NCBI GenBank assembly: GCA_965240325.2
Contig: OZ251226.1
Span: 1,550,001 to 1,614,000, forward strand
DNA length: 64,000 bases
Source: Rebecca billardiae RCC1528
Lineage: Eukaryota; Haptophyta
Direction: 5' to 3'
Below the pieces are notes generated by a model. The model did not search any database, was not told the origin of the DNA, and saw nothing but the letters and a program-made list of their open reading frames with translations. The translations under genes and the position numbers were made by a program. Below, one piece after another: positions 27,301 through 39,300 of the stretch (the first letter of the stretch is position 1; each line of letters opens with the position of its first letter).

Positions 27301-30300
27301 CCGCGAACGCGACGAACGAGTGGATGAAGCCAGCCAGGTCCTCCGGAACCTTGTACTTGTCCCAGATCAGCTCCTTGCGCTGCTTGATGCGCTGGCCCGC
27401 CACGGCAGCGTCCACGATCGCGTCGCACAACGGCGAGCGCACAAACCGAGCCAGCGCGTCGCCCGCGAGCTTCTTGCCAATCTCGGACACCTTCTCCTCC
27501 ACGGCGCGCATGTCCATCGACTTGGCCTGCGCAGAGCTCAGACCGAGGTGGCGCTCGAGCACCGTGCGCTTCCGCACGTCGCGAGACGCGCCCGCCGCCA
27601 TGCTGCTCAGCTTCCGACCCTCGGACCAGAACTCGAGCTCGCTGTCCTCGTTGGACTCCTTCAGGAACGAGCGGAACGCGTCGTACGCCTGCGCGTCCTC
27701 AGTCAGACGCTCCAGGCTCGACTCAGAGTCGAGCGTCCACTTCAGACGAGTGAACAGCGCCTGCGCCGAGCGGAACTGACGCTCCTTCGCGCCCTCGTCC
27801 ACATACACCGCCTGCGCAGCAAACGTCGACGGCTGCGCAGACGCCGGCATGCGCCGCGGCAGCAGCTCGCGCAGCGCCGACAGCGCCTGCTGCTCCTCCG
27901 CCGTCTGCTCCTCCGCGCACGACAGCACGCCCAGCGAGTACCGGTACTCGCCGTTCGTGTCCATCACCGGCGTAAGCGACAGGTCGTTCGTGAAGCGAGA
28001 GCCGTTCTTGCGGTAGTTCGTCACCTGCACGTGCAGCTCCTTCTTCTTGCGCAGCGCGCGCACCATCTTCGACACGATGTTCGGCTCCGTCCGGTCGCCC
28101 TGCAAGAAGCGGCAGTTGCGGCCCTCCACCTCGTACTTCGGGTAGCCGGTCACGCGCGTGAAGCCGCCGTTGCAGTACATCACCGTCACGCCCGGCACCG
28201 TCATGTCCGTGATCGCAACCGCGAGCGGCAGCTGATCGACGGCCGCCTTGAGCGCGCCCAGCCACGTGCCGTCGCCCACGCTCGGCACGCTGCCCGCGCT
28301 CAGCGCCTGCAGGATCTCCATCGTCGGCTGCGGAAGGCTGAAGCCGCCACCGCCGTCGCCCATGCCGCCCGCGCCGCCCATTGCGCTCGGCGGCTGCTGC
28401 GCCGCCATGCCCATGCCCATGCCCATGCCCGGCGCCATCGACATGCGCGAAGGCGGCGCGCCTGACGACATGCTCATCGACGCGCGCGGCGCCATCGCCG
28501 GGCTCATCGACATTGGCGGCGCCATCATCGGCGCCGCCATCGTCGGCGCCATCGGCGTCTCGTCGAACGGCAGGCTGCCGCCCGAGATCTCCGCCATCAT
28601 CTCGTCGTGGTGGTCCGCGTAGCGGTCGGCGCCCTGCATGTCGAGCGCGGTCGGCGGCATCGCGGCGGTCGTCTCGAGCGCCTGCTTCAGCAGCTCGTCC
28701 TCCGTCTTGCCCATCTCCGCCGGCAGACGCTCCTTGCGGTGCTTCGGGCCCACCTGATCCGAGCGGTGCGACACCTCCACCTCCGACGGCAGCAGCTGCA
28801 GCAGCTGACCCAGCTTCGCCAACCGCTCCTTCAGGTCGCTCCCGCCGCCAACCTCGAACTGCACGCCAAAGCACAGGCGGTACACGCCGTTCGAGTCGTG
28901 CACCGGACGCATCGACAGCAGGTTCTGGAACGTCTCGCCGTTCTTGCGGTAGTTGGTGATCTTCACGAAGCAGTCCGCGCCGCGGCGGAGCGTGTCCTGG
29001 ATGATCGCCACAGACGCCGGCTCCGTGCGCGGGCCCTGCAAGAACCGGCAGTTCCGACCCTGCGCCTCGTGCTTCGCAAAGCCCGTCACGCGGCAGAACT
29101 CGCGGTTCACAAACAGCATCGGGTTGCCCGGCATCGCCATGTCCGACAGCACGATGCACGCCTTGAACGTCTCCGCGAACGCGACGAACGAGTGGATGAA
29201 GCCAGCCAGGTCCTCCGGAACCTTGTACTTGTCCCAGATCAGGTCCTTGCGCTGCTTGATGCGCTGGCCCGCCACGGCAGCGTCCACGATCGCGTCGCAC
29301 AACGGCGAGCGCACAAACCGAGCCAGCGCGTCGCCCGCGAGCTTCTTGCCAATCTCGGACACCTTCTCCTCCACGGCGCGCATGTCCATCGACTTGGCCT
29401 GCGCAGAGCTCAGACCGAGGTGGCGCTCGAGCACCGTGCGCTTCCGCACGTCGCGAGACGCGCCCGCCGCCATGCTGCTCAGCTTCCGACCCTCGGACCA
29501 GAACTCGAGCTCGCTGTCCTCGTTGGACTCCTTCAGGAACGAGCGGAACGCGTCGTACGCCTGCGCGTCCTCAGTCAGACGCTCCAGGCTCGACTCAGAG
29601 TCGAGCGTCCACTTCAGACGAGTGAACAGCGCCTGCGCCGAGCGGAACTGACGCTCCTTCGCGCCCTCGTCCACATACACCGCCTGCGCAGCAAACGTCG
29701 ACGGCTGCGCAGACGCCGGCATGCGCCGCGGCAGCAGCTCGCGCAGCGCCGACAGCGCCTGCTGCTCCTCCGCCGTCTGCTCCTCCGCGCACGACAGCAC
29801 GCCCAGCGAGTACCGGTACTCGCCGTTCGTGTCCATCACCGGCGTGAGCGACAGGTCGTTCGTGAAGCGAGAGCCGTTCTTGCGGTAGTTCGTCACCTGC
29901 ACGTGCAGCTCCTTCTTCTTGCGCAGCGCGCGCACCATCTTCGACACGATGTTCGGCTCCGTCCGGTCGCCCTGCAAGAAGCGGCAGTTGCGGCCCTCCA
30001 CCTCGTACTTCGGGTAGCCGGTCACGCGCGTGAAGCCGCCGTTGCAGTACATCACCGTCACGCCCGGCACCGTCATGTCCGTGATCGCAACCGCGAGCGG
30101 CAGCTGATCGACGGCCGCCTTGAGCGCGCCCAGCCACGTGCCGTCGCCCACGCTCGGCACGCTGCCCGCGCTCAGCGCCTGCAGGATCTCCATCGTCGGC
30201 TGCGGAAGGCTGAAGCCGCCACCGCCGTCGCCCATGCCGCCCGCGCCGCCCATTGCGCTCGGCGGCTGCTGCGCCGCCATGCCCATGCCCATGCCCATGC

Positions 30301-33300
30301 CCGGCGCCATCGACATGCGCGAAGGCGGCGCGCCCGACGACATGCTCATCGACGCGCGCGGCGCCATCGCCGGGCTCATCGACATTGGCGGCGCCATCAT
30401 CGGCGCCGCCATCGTCGGCGCCATCGGCGTCTCGTCGAACGGCAGGCTGCCGCCCGAGATCTCCGCCATCATCTCGTCGTGGTGGTCCGCGTAGCGGTCG
30501 GCGCCCTGCATGTCGAGCGCGGTCGGCGGCATCGCGGCGGTCGTCTCGAGCGCCTGCTTCAGCAGCTCGTCCTCCGTCTTGCCCATCTCCGCCGGCAGAC
30601 GCTCCTTGCGGTGCTTCGGGCCCACCTGATCCGAGCGGTGCGACACCTCCACCTCCGACGGCAGCAGCTGCAGCAGCTGACCCAGCTTCGCCAACCGCTC
30701 CTTCAGGTCGCTCCCGCCGCCAACCTCGAACTGCACGCCAAAGCACAGGCGGTACACGCCGTTCGAGTCGTGCACCGGACGCATCGACAGCAGGTTCTGG
30801 AACGTCTCGCCGTTCTTGCGGTAGTTGGTGATCTTCACGAAGCAGTCCGCGCCGCGGCGGAGCGTGTCCTGGATGATCGCCACAGACGCCGGCTCCGTGC
30901 GCGGGCCCTGCAAGAACCGGCAGTTCCGACCCTGCGCCTCGTGCTTCGCAAAGCCCGTCACGCGGCAGAACTCGCGGTTCACAAACAGCATCGGGTTGCC
31001 CGGCATCGCCATGTCCGACAGCACGATGCACGCCTTGAACGTCTCCGCGAACGCGACGAACGAGTGGATGAAGCCAGCCAGGTCCTCCGGAACCTTGTAC
31101 TTGTCCCAGATCAGGTCCTTGCGCTGCTTGATGCGCTGGCCCGCCACGGCAGCGTCCACGATCGCGTCGCACAACGGCGAGCGCACAAACCGAGCCAGCG
31201 CGTCGCCCGCGAGCTTCTTGCCAATCTCGGACACCTTCTCCTCCACGGCGCGCATGTCCATCGACTTGGCCTGCGCAGAGCTCAGACCGAGGTGGCGCTC
31301 GAGCACCGTGCGCTTCCGCACGTCGCGAGACGCGCCCGCCGCCATGCTGCTCAGCTTCCGACCCTCGGACCAGAACTCGAGCTCGCTGTCCTCGTTGGAC
31401 TCCTTCAGGAACGAGCGGAACGCGTCGTACGCCTGCGCGTCCTCAGTCAGACGCTCCAGGCTCGACTCAGAGTCGAGCGTCCACTTCAGACGAGTGAACA
31501 GCGCCTGCGCCGAGCGGAACTGACGCTCCTTCGCGCCCTCGTCCACGTGCACCACGTCCGCCGCGAACGTCGACGGCTGCGCAGACGCCGGCATGCGCCG
31601 CGGCAGCAGCTCGCGCAGCGCCGACAGCGCCTGCTGCTCCTCCGCCGTCTGCTCCTCCGCGCACGACAGCACGCCCAGCGAGTACCGGTACTCGCCGTTC
31701 GTGTCCATCACCGGCGTGAGCGACAGGTCGTTCGTGAAGCGAGAGCCGTTCTTGCGGTAGTTCGTCACCTGCACGTGCAGCTCCTTCTTCTTGCGCAGCG
31801 CGCGCACCATCTTCGACACGATGTTCGGCTCCGTCCGGTCGCCCTGCAAGAAGCGGCAGTTGCGGCCCTCCACCTCGTACTTCGGGTAGCCGGTCACGCG
31901 CGTGAAGCCGCCGTTGCAGTACATCACCGTCACGCCCGGCACCGTCATGTCCGTGATCGCAACCGCGAGCGGCAGCTGATCGACGGCCGCCTTGAGCGCG
32001 CCCAGCCACGTGCCGTCGCCCACGCTCGGCACGCTGCCCGCGCTCAGCGCCTGCAGGATCTCCATCGTCGGCTGCGGAAGGCTGAAGCCGCCACCGCCGT
32101 CGCCCATGCCGCCCGCGCCGCCCCTCGCGCTCGGCGGCTGCTGCGTCGCCATGCCCATGCCCATGCCCATGCCCGGCGCCATCGACATGCGCGGCGCCAT
32201 CGACATGCGCGAAGGCGGCGCGCCCGACGACATGCTCATCGACGCGCGCGGCGCCATCGCCGGGCTCATCGACATTGGCGGCGCCATCATCGGCGCCGCC
32301 ATCGTCGGCGCCATCGGCGTCTCGTCGAACGGCAGGCTGCCGCCCGAGATCTCCGCCATCATCTCGTCGTGGTGGTCCGCGTAGCGGTCGGCGCCCTGCA
32401 TGTCGAGCGCGGTCGGCGGCATCGCGGCGGTCGTCTCGAGCGCCTGCTTCAGCAGCTCGTCCTCCGTCTTGCCCATCTCCGCCGGCAGACGCTCCTTGCG
32501 GTGCTTCGGGCCCACCTGATCCGAGCGGTGCGACACCTCCACCTCCGACGGCAGCAGCTGCAGCAGCTGACCCAGCTTCGCCAACCGCTCCTTCAGGTCG
32601 CTCCCGCCGCCAACCTCGAACTGCACGCCAAAGCACAGGCGGTACACGCCGTTCGAGTCGTGCACCGGACGCATCGACAGCAGGTTCTGGAACGTCTCGC
32701 CGTTCTTGCGGTAGTTGGTGATCTTCACGAAGCAGTCCGCGCCGCGGCGGAGCGTGTCCTGGATGATCGCCACAGACGCCGGCTCCGTGCGCGGGCCCTG
32801 CAAGAACCGGCAGTTCCGACCCTGCGCCTCGTGCTTCGCAAAGCCCGTCACGCGGCAGAACTCGCGGTTCACAAACAGCATCGGGTTGCCCGGCATCGCC
32901 ATGTCCGACAGCACGATGCACGCCTTGAACGTCTCCGCGAACGCGACGAACGAGTGGATGAAGCCAGCCAGGTCCTCCGGAACCTTGTACTTGTCCCAGA
33001 TCAGCTCCTTGCGCTGCTTGATGCGCTGGCCCGCCACGGCAGCGTCCACGATCGCGTCGCACAACGGCGAGCGCACAAACCGAGCCAGCGCGTCGCCCGC
33101 GAGCTTCTTGCCAATCTCGGACACCTTCTCCTCCACGGCGCGCATGTCCATCGACTTGGCCTGCGCAGAGCTCAGACCGAGGTGGCGCTCGAGCACCGTG
33201 CGCTTCCGCACGTCGCGAGACGCGCCCGCCGCCATGCTGCTCAGCTTCCGACCCTCGGACCAGAACTCGAGCTCGCTGTCCTCGTTGGACTCCTTCAGGA

Positions 33301-36300
33301 ACGAGCGGAACGCGTCGTACGCCTGCGCGTCCTCAGTCAGACGCTCCAGGCTCGACTCAGAGTCGAGCGTCCACTTCAGACGAGTGAACAGCGCCTGCGC
33401 CGAGCGGAACTGACGCTCCTTCGCGCCCTCGTCCACGTGCACCACGTCCGCCGCGAACGTCGACGGCTGCGCAGACGCCGGCATGCGCCGCGGCAGCAGC
33501 TCGCGCAGCGCCGACAGCGCCTGCTGCTCCTCAGCCGTCTGCTCCTCCGCGCACGACAGCACGCCCAGCGAGTACCGGTACTCGCCGTTCGTGTCCATCA
33601 CCGGCGTGAGCGACAGGTCGTTCGTGAAGCGAGAGCCGTTCTTGCGGTAGTTCGTCACCTGCACGTGCAGCTCCTTCTTCTTGCGCAGCGCGCGCACCAT
33701 CTTCGACACGATGTTCGGCTCCGTCCGGTCGCCCTGCAAGAAGCGGCAGTTGCGGCCCTCTACCTCGTACTTCGGGTAGCCGGTCACGCGCATGAAGCCG
33801 CCGTTGCAGTACATCACCGTCACGCCCGGCACCGTCATGTCCGTGATCGCAACCGCGAGCGGCAGCTGATCGACGGCCGCCTTGAGCGCGCCCAGCCACG
33901 TGCCGTCGCCCACGCTCGGCATCGTGCCGCTGCCCTCGCCCGCCGCCCGCAGCGCCTGCAGAATGTCTGTCGACGCGAGGGGAAGCGTTGTCGCGGTCTC
34001 ATCGGCCACACCGGAAGTGCTCACGCCAGCCGTATCCCTCGAATCTGCCCCGGCATACATGCCGGGCTGGGGCCACGGCGATGAGTCGAGCCCGTGCGCC
34101 GGCGACTCAGGCAAAAATCCCACAACGCTGTCGAGCGAAGGCTGTTCATCCTCCATCACGTACGAGGGCTCGTCCGGATAGCTTGGTAACTCCGCGATAT
34201 ACTCGAGCATCTCGTCGTGGTGGTCCGCGTAACGGTCGGCGCCCTGCATGTCGAGCGCGGTCGGCGGGATCGTCGCAGTCGTCTCGAGCGCCTGCTTCAG
34301 CAGCTCGTCCTCCGTCTTGCCGAAGTCACTGCTCGACACCTCCTTGCGGTGCTTCGGACCCACCCGCTGCGATGAGTGGTGCACGTCGATCTCGGACGGG
34401 AGCAGCTGCAGCAGCTGACCCAGCTTCGCCAACCGCTCCTTCAGGTCGCTCCCGCCGCCAACCTCGAACTGCACGCCAAAGCACAGGCGGTACACGCCGT
34501 TCGAGTCGTGCACCGGACGCATCGACAGCAGGTTCTGGAACGTCTCGCCGTTCTTGCGGTAGTTGGTGATCTTCACAAAGCAGTCCGCGCCGCGGCGGAG
34601 CGTGTCCTGGATGATCGCCACAGACGCCGGCTCCGTGCGCGGGCCCTGCAAGAACCGGCAGTTCCGACCCTGCGCCTCGCGCTTCGCAAAGCCGGTCACG
34701 CGGCAGAACTCGCGGTTCACAAACAGCATCGGGTTGCCCGGCATCGCCATGTCCGACAGCACGATGCACGCCTTGAACGTCTCCGCGAACGCGACGAACG
34801 AGTGGATGAAGCCAGCCAGGTCCTCCGGCACCTTGTACTTGTCCCAGATCAGCTCCTTGCGCTGCTTGATGCGCTGGCCCGCCACAGCCGCGTCCACGAT
34901 CGGCTCGCACGCCGATGATCTGACAAAGTCGGGCAAGACCTCGTTGGCCAGCTTCGAGCCGATCTCTGCTGCTCGGCGCTGCACGCTCGCGAAATCGAGG
35001 AACTTCGCCTGCTCCGCGCTCAAGCCGAGGTACTTCTCGCAGATCGTGCGCTTCAGCACGTCGCGAGACGCGCCCGCCATCGTCGAAAGCCGGCGCGCCT
35101 CAACCCAAAACTCGAGCTCGTTCGCATCGCCGCCCGTGTCGCGCACGAACGCACGAAGCGCGCTCAATGCGCTGGTGTCGCCTACCAGACGCTCAAGGCT
35201 CTTCTCTGACTCGAGAGTCCACTGCAGCCGAGTGAACAGCGCTTGCGCCGAGCGGAACTGCCTGTCCTTCGCCTCGTCGTCTACCGCTGCTTCGCGCACG
35301 AAGCTCAGCGGCTGCGCAGACGCCGGCATGCGCCGCGGCAGCAGCTCGCGCAGCGCCGACAGCGCCTGCTGCTCCTCCGCCGTCTGCTCCTCCGCGCACG
35401 ACAGCACGCCCAGCGAGTACCGGTACTCGCCGTTCGTGTCCATCACCGGCGTGAGCGACAGGTCGTTCGTGAAGCGAGAGCCGTTCTTGCGGTAGTTCGT
35501 CACCTGCACGTGCAGCTCCTTCTTCTTGCGCAGCGCGCGCACCATCTTCGACACGATGTTCGGCTCCGTCCGGTCGCCCTGCAAGAAGCGGCAGTTGCGG
35601 CCCTCCACCTCGTACTTCGGGTAGCCGGTCACGCGCGTGAAGCCATCGTTGCAGTACATCACCGTCACGCCCGGCACCGTCATGTCCGTGATCGCAACCG
35701 CGAGCGGCAGCGGCTCGACGGCCGCCTTGAGCGCGCCCAGCCACGTGCCGTCGCCCACACTCGGCATCGTGCCGCTGCCCTCGCCCGCCTCGCTCAGTGC
35801 CTGCAGAATGTCCGTCGTGTCCAGTGGCAACAACGGCTCGAAGGTCTCGTCCTCGGGCCCGTGCTCGAGAGCAAGGGCGGCCACCTCCTCGAGCATCTCG
35901 TCGTGGTGGTCCGCGTAACGGTCGGCGCCCTGCATGTCGAGCGCGGTCGGCGGGATCGCGGCGGTCGTCTCGAGCGCCTGCTTCAGCAGCTCGTCCTCCG
36001 TCTTGCCGAAGTCACTGCTCGACACCTCCTTGCGGTGCTTCGGACCCACCCGCTGCGATGAGTGGTGCACGTCGATCTCGGACGGGAGCAGCTGCAGCAG
36101 CTGACCCAGCTTCGCCAACCGCTCCTTCAGGTCGCTCCCGCCGCCAACCTCGAACTGCACGCCAAAGCACAGGCGGTACACGCCGTTCGAGTCGTGCACC
36201 GGACGCATCGACAGCAGGTTCTGGAACGTCTCGCCGTTCTTGCGGTAGTTGGTGATCTTCACGAAGCAGTCCGCGCCGCGGCGGAGCGTGTCCTGGATGA

Positions 36301-39300
36301 TCGCCACAGATGCGGGCTCCGTGCGCGGGCCCTGCAAGAACCGGCAGTTCCGACCCTGCGCCTCGCGCTTCGCAAAGCCGGTCACGCGGCAGAACTCGCG
36401 GTTCACAAACAGCATCGGGTTGCCCGGCATCGCCATGTCCGACAGCACGATGCACGCCTTGAACGTCTCCGCGAACGCGACGAACGAGTGGATGAAGCCA
36501 GCCAGGTCCTCCGGCACCTTGTACTTGTCCCAGATCAGCTCCTTGCGCTGCTTGATGCGCTGGCCCGCCACAGCCGCGTCCACGATCGGCTCGCACGCCG
36601 ATGATCTGACAAAGTCGGGCAAGACCTCGTTGGCCAGCTTCGAGCCGATCTCTGCTGCTCGGCGCTGCACGCTCGCGAAGTCGATCGACTTCGCCTGCAC
36701 CGCGCTCAAGCCGATGTACTTCTCGCAGATCGTGCGCTTCAGCACGTCGCGAGATGCTCCCGCACCCATGCTCGACAACTTGCGCGCCTCAACCCAAAAC
36801 TCGAGCTCGTTCGCGTTGCCGCCCATGTCGCGCATGTACGCACGAAGCGCGCTCGACGCGCGGGAGTCACCCACCAGACGCTCCAGGCTCGACTCAGAGT
36901 CAAGCGTCCACTTCAGACGAGTGAACAGCGCCTGCGCCGAGCGGAACTGCCTGTCCTTCGCCTCGTCGTCCACCGCTGCTTCGCGCGCGAAGCTCAGCGG
37001 CTGCGCAGACGCCGGCATGCGCCGCGGCAGCAGCTCGCGCAGCGCCGACAGCGCCTGCTGCTCCTCCGCCGTCTGCTCCTCCGCGCACGACAGCACGCCC
37101 AGCGAGTACCGGTACTCGCCGTTCGTGTCCATCACCGGCGTGAGCGACAGGTCGTTCGTGAAGCGAGAGCCGTTCTTGCGGTAGTTCGTCACCTGCACGT
37201 GCAGCTCCTTCTTCTTGCGCAGCGCGCGCACCATCTTCGACACGATGTTCGGCTCCGTCCGGTCGCCCTGCAAGAAGCGGCAGTTCCGGCCCTCCACCTC
37301 GTACTTCGGGTAGCCGGTCACGCGCGTGAAGCCGCCGTTGCAGTACATCACCGTCACGCCCGGCACCGTCATGTCCGTGATCGCAACCGCGAGCGGCAGC
37401 TGATCGACGGCCGCCTTGAGCGCGCCCAGCCACGTGCCTTCGCCCACGCTCGGCATCGTGCCGCTGCCCTCGCCCGCCGCGCTCAGAGCACGAAGTATCT
37501 CCGTCGTCGTCTGAGGAAGGGGCCCTGCCAACGGCAATGCGCTCGACTCCAACCGCCGCGCGTGCGGCTTCTCCTCGTCCGCCAGCGCAATCACGTCGGT
37601 CAGGTCAGCGCTCGCAAATAATGGCACCTCGTCGTCGTGCGAGGCGGATGAGGGCTGACGAGGCGGCCACTGGTCTGATGGTTGGCGCGGGCGCGCGACG
37701 GAGGCGGCACTTGCCCCAAAAAGCTCAGGCTGTGCAGGCAAGCCGTTGAGATCCGACAGCATCTCGTCGTGATGATCGGCGAAGCGCTCGGAGCCCTGCA
37801 TGTCCTGTGCACCATCTGGCATGAGCGCGACCTGCTTGAGAGCAGCCTGCAAAGACTCCACCTCCGTCTTGCCCGTCTCCTCTGGCAACCGCTCCTTGCG
37901 ATGCCTTGGACCCACCCGCTCCGATGCGTGCTGCACCTGCACCTCCGACGGCAGCAGCTGCAGCAGCTGACCCAGCTTCGCCAACCGCTCCTTCAGGTCG
38001 CTCCCGCCGCCAACCTCGAACTGCACGCCAAAGCACAGGCGGTACACGCCGTTCGAGTCGTGCACCGGACGCATCGACAGCAGGTTCTGGAACGTCTCGC
38101 CGTTCTTGCGGTAGTTGGTGATCTTCACGAAGCAGTCCGCGCCGCGGCGGAGCGTGTCCTGGATGATCGCCACAGACGCCGGTTCCGTGCGCGGGCCCTG
38201 CAAGAAGCGGCAGTTCCGACCCTGCGCCTCGTGCTTCGCAAAGCCCGTCACGCGGCAGAACTCGCGGTTCACAAACAGCATCGGGTTGCCCGGCATCGCC
38301 ATGTCCGACAGCACGATGCACGCCGGGAACGTCTCCGCGAATGCGACGAACGAGTGGATGAAGCCAGACAGGTCATCCGGCACCTTGTACTTGTCCCAGA
38401 TCAGCTCCTTGCGCTGCTTGATGCGCTGGCTGCCGACAGCAGCCTCGACGAGGGGCGCGCATGCTGCCGAGCGGACAAAGCGAGGCACGCAGTCGAAGGC
38501 CAACCGTCCTCGGACCTCGGCGACCTTGCTCTCGATGGCGTCCATGTCCATCGCCTTCGCCTGCGCGCTCGTCATCTTGAGGTACTTCTCGCAGATCTTG
38601 CGCTTGTGCGCGTCGCGCGAGCCGCCCTTCATGTTGGCCAGCTTGCGCGACTCGATCCAGAACTCGAGCTCGCTGTCCTCGCCGGTCTGCTTAAGGAACG
38701 AGCGGAACGCGACGAGGGACGCGGCGTCGTCGGTCAAGCGCGTCAGCGTGGACTCCTCCTTGAGCGTCCACTGCAGCTTGGTGAAGAGCAGCTGCGCGTC
38801 GCGGAACTGCCTGTCCTTCGCCTCGTCGTCCACCGCTGCTTCGCGCGCGAAGCTCAGCGGCTGCGCAGACGCCGGCATGCGCCGCGGCAGCAGCTCGCGC
38901 AGCGCCGCCAGCGCCTGCTGCTCCCCCGCCGTCTGCAGCTCGAGGCACGACAGCACGCCCAACGAGTACCGGTACTCGCCGTTCGTGTCCATCACCGGCG
39001 TGAGCGACAGGTCGTTCGTGAAGCGAGAGCCGTCCTTGCGGTAGTTCGTCACCTGCACGTGCAGCTCCTTCTTCTTGCGCAGCGCGCGCACCATCTTCGA
39101 CACGATGTTCGGCTCCGTCCGGTCGCCCTGCAAGAAGCGGCAGTTCCGGCCCTCCACCTCGTACTTCGGGTAGCCGGTCACGCGCGTGAAGCCGCCGTTG
39201 CAGTACATCACCGTCACGCCCGGCACCGTCATGTCCGTGATCGCAACCGCGAGCGGCAGCTGATCGACGGCCGCCTTGAGCACGCCCAGCCACGTGCCGT

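Noticed and set aside
8703-33062. Recurrent 525-583-codon - strand ORFs in a second frame of each unit
   Set aside because: They repeat once per unit, are Gly/Ala/Arg-rich and overlap the LOV-RGS frame, so they are out-of-frame shadows.
9761-34084. Very long + strand ORFs (6,234 and 1,825 codons) opposite the LOV-RGS array
   Set aside because: They are antisense shadows: His/Arg/Leu-rich repeats with the same period as the array, created by strong codon bias and repeat amplification. No domain is visible.
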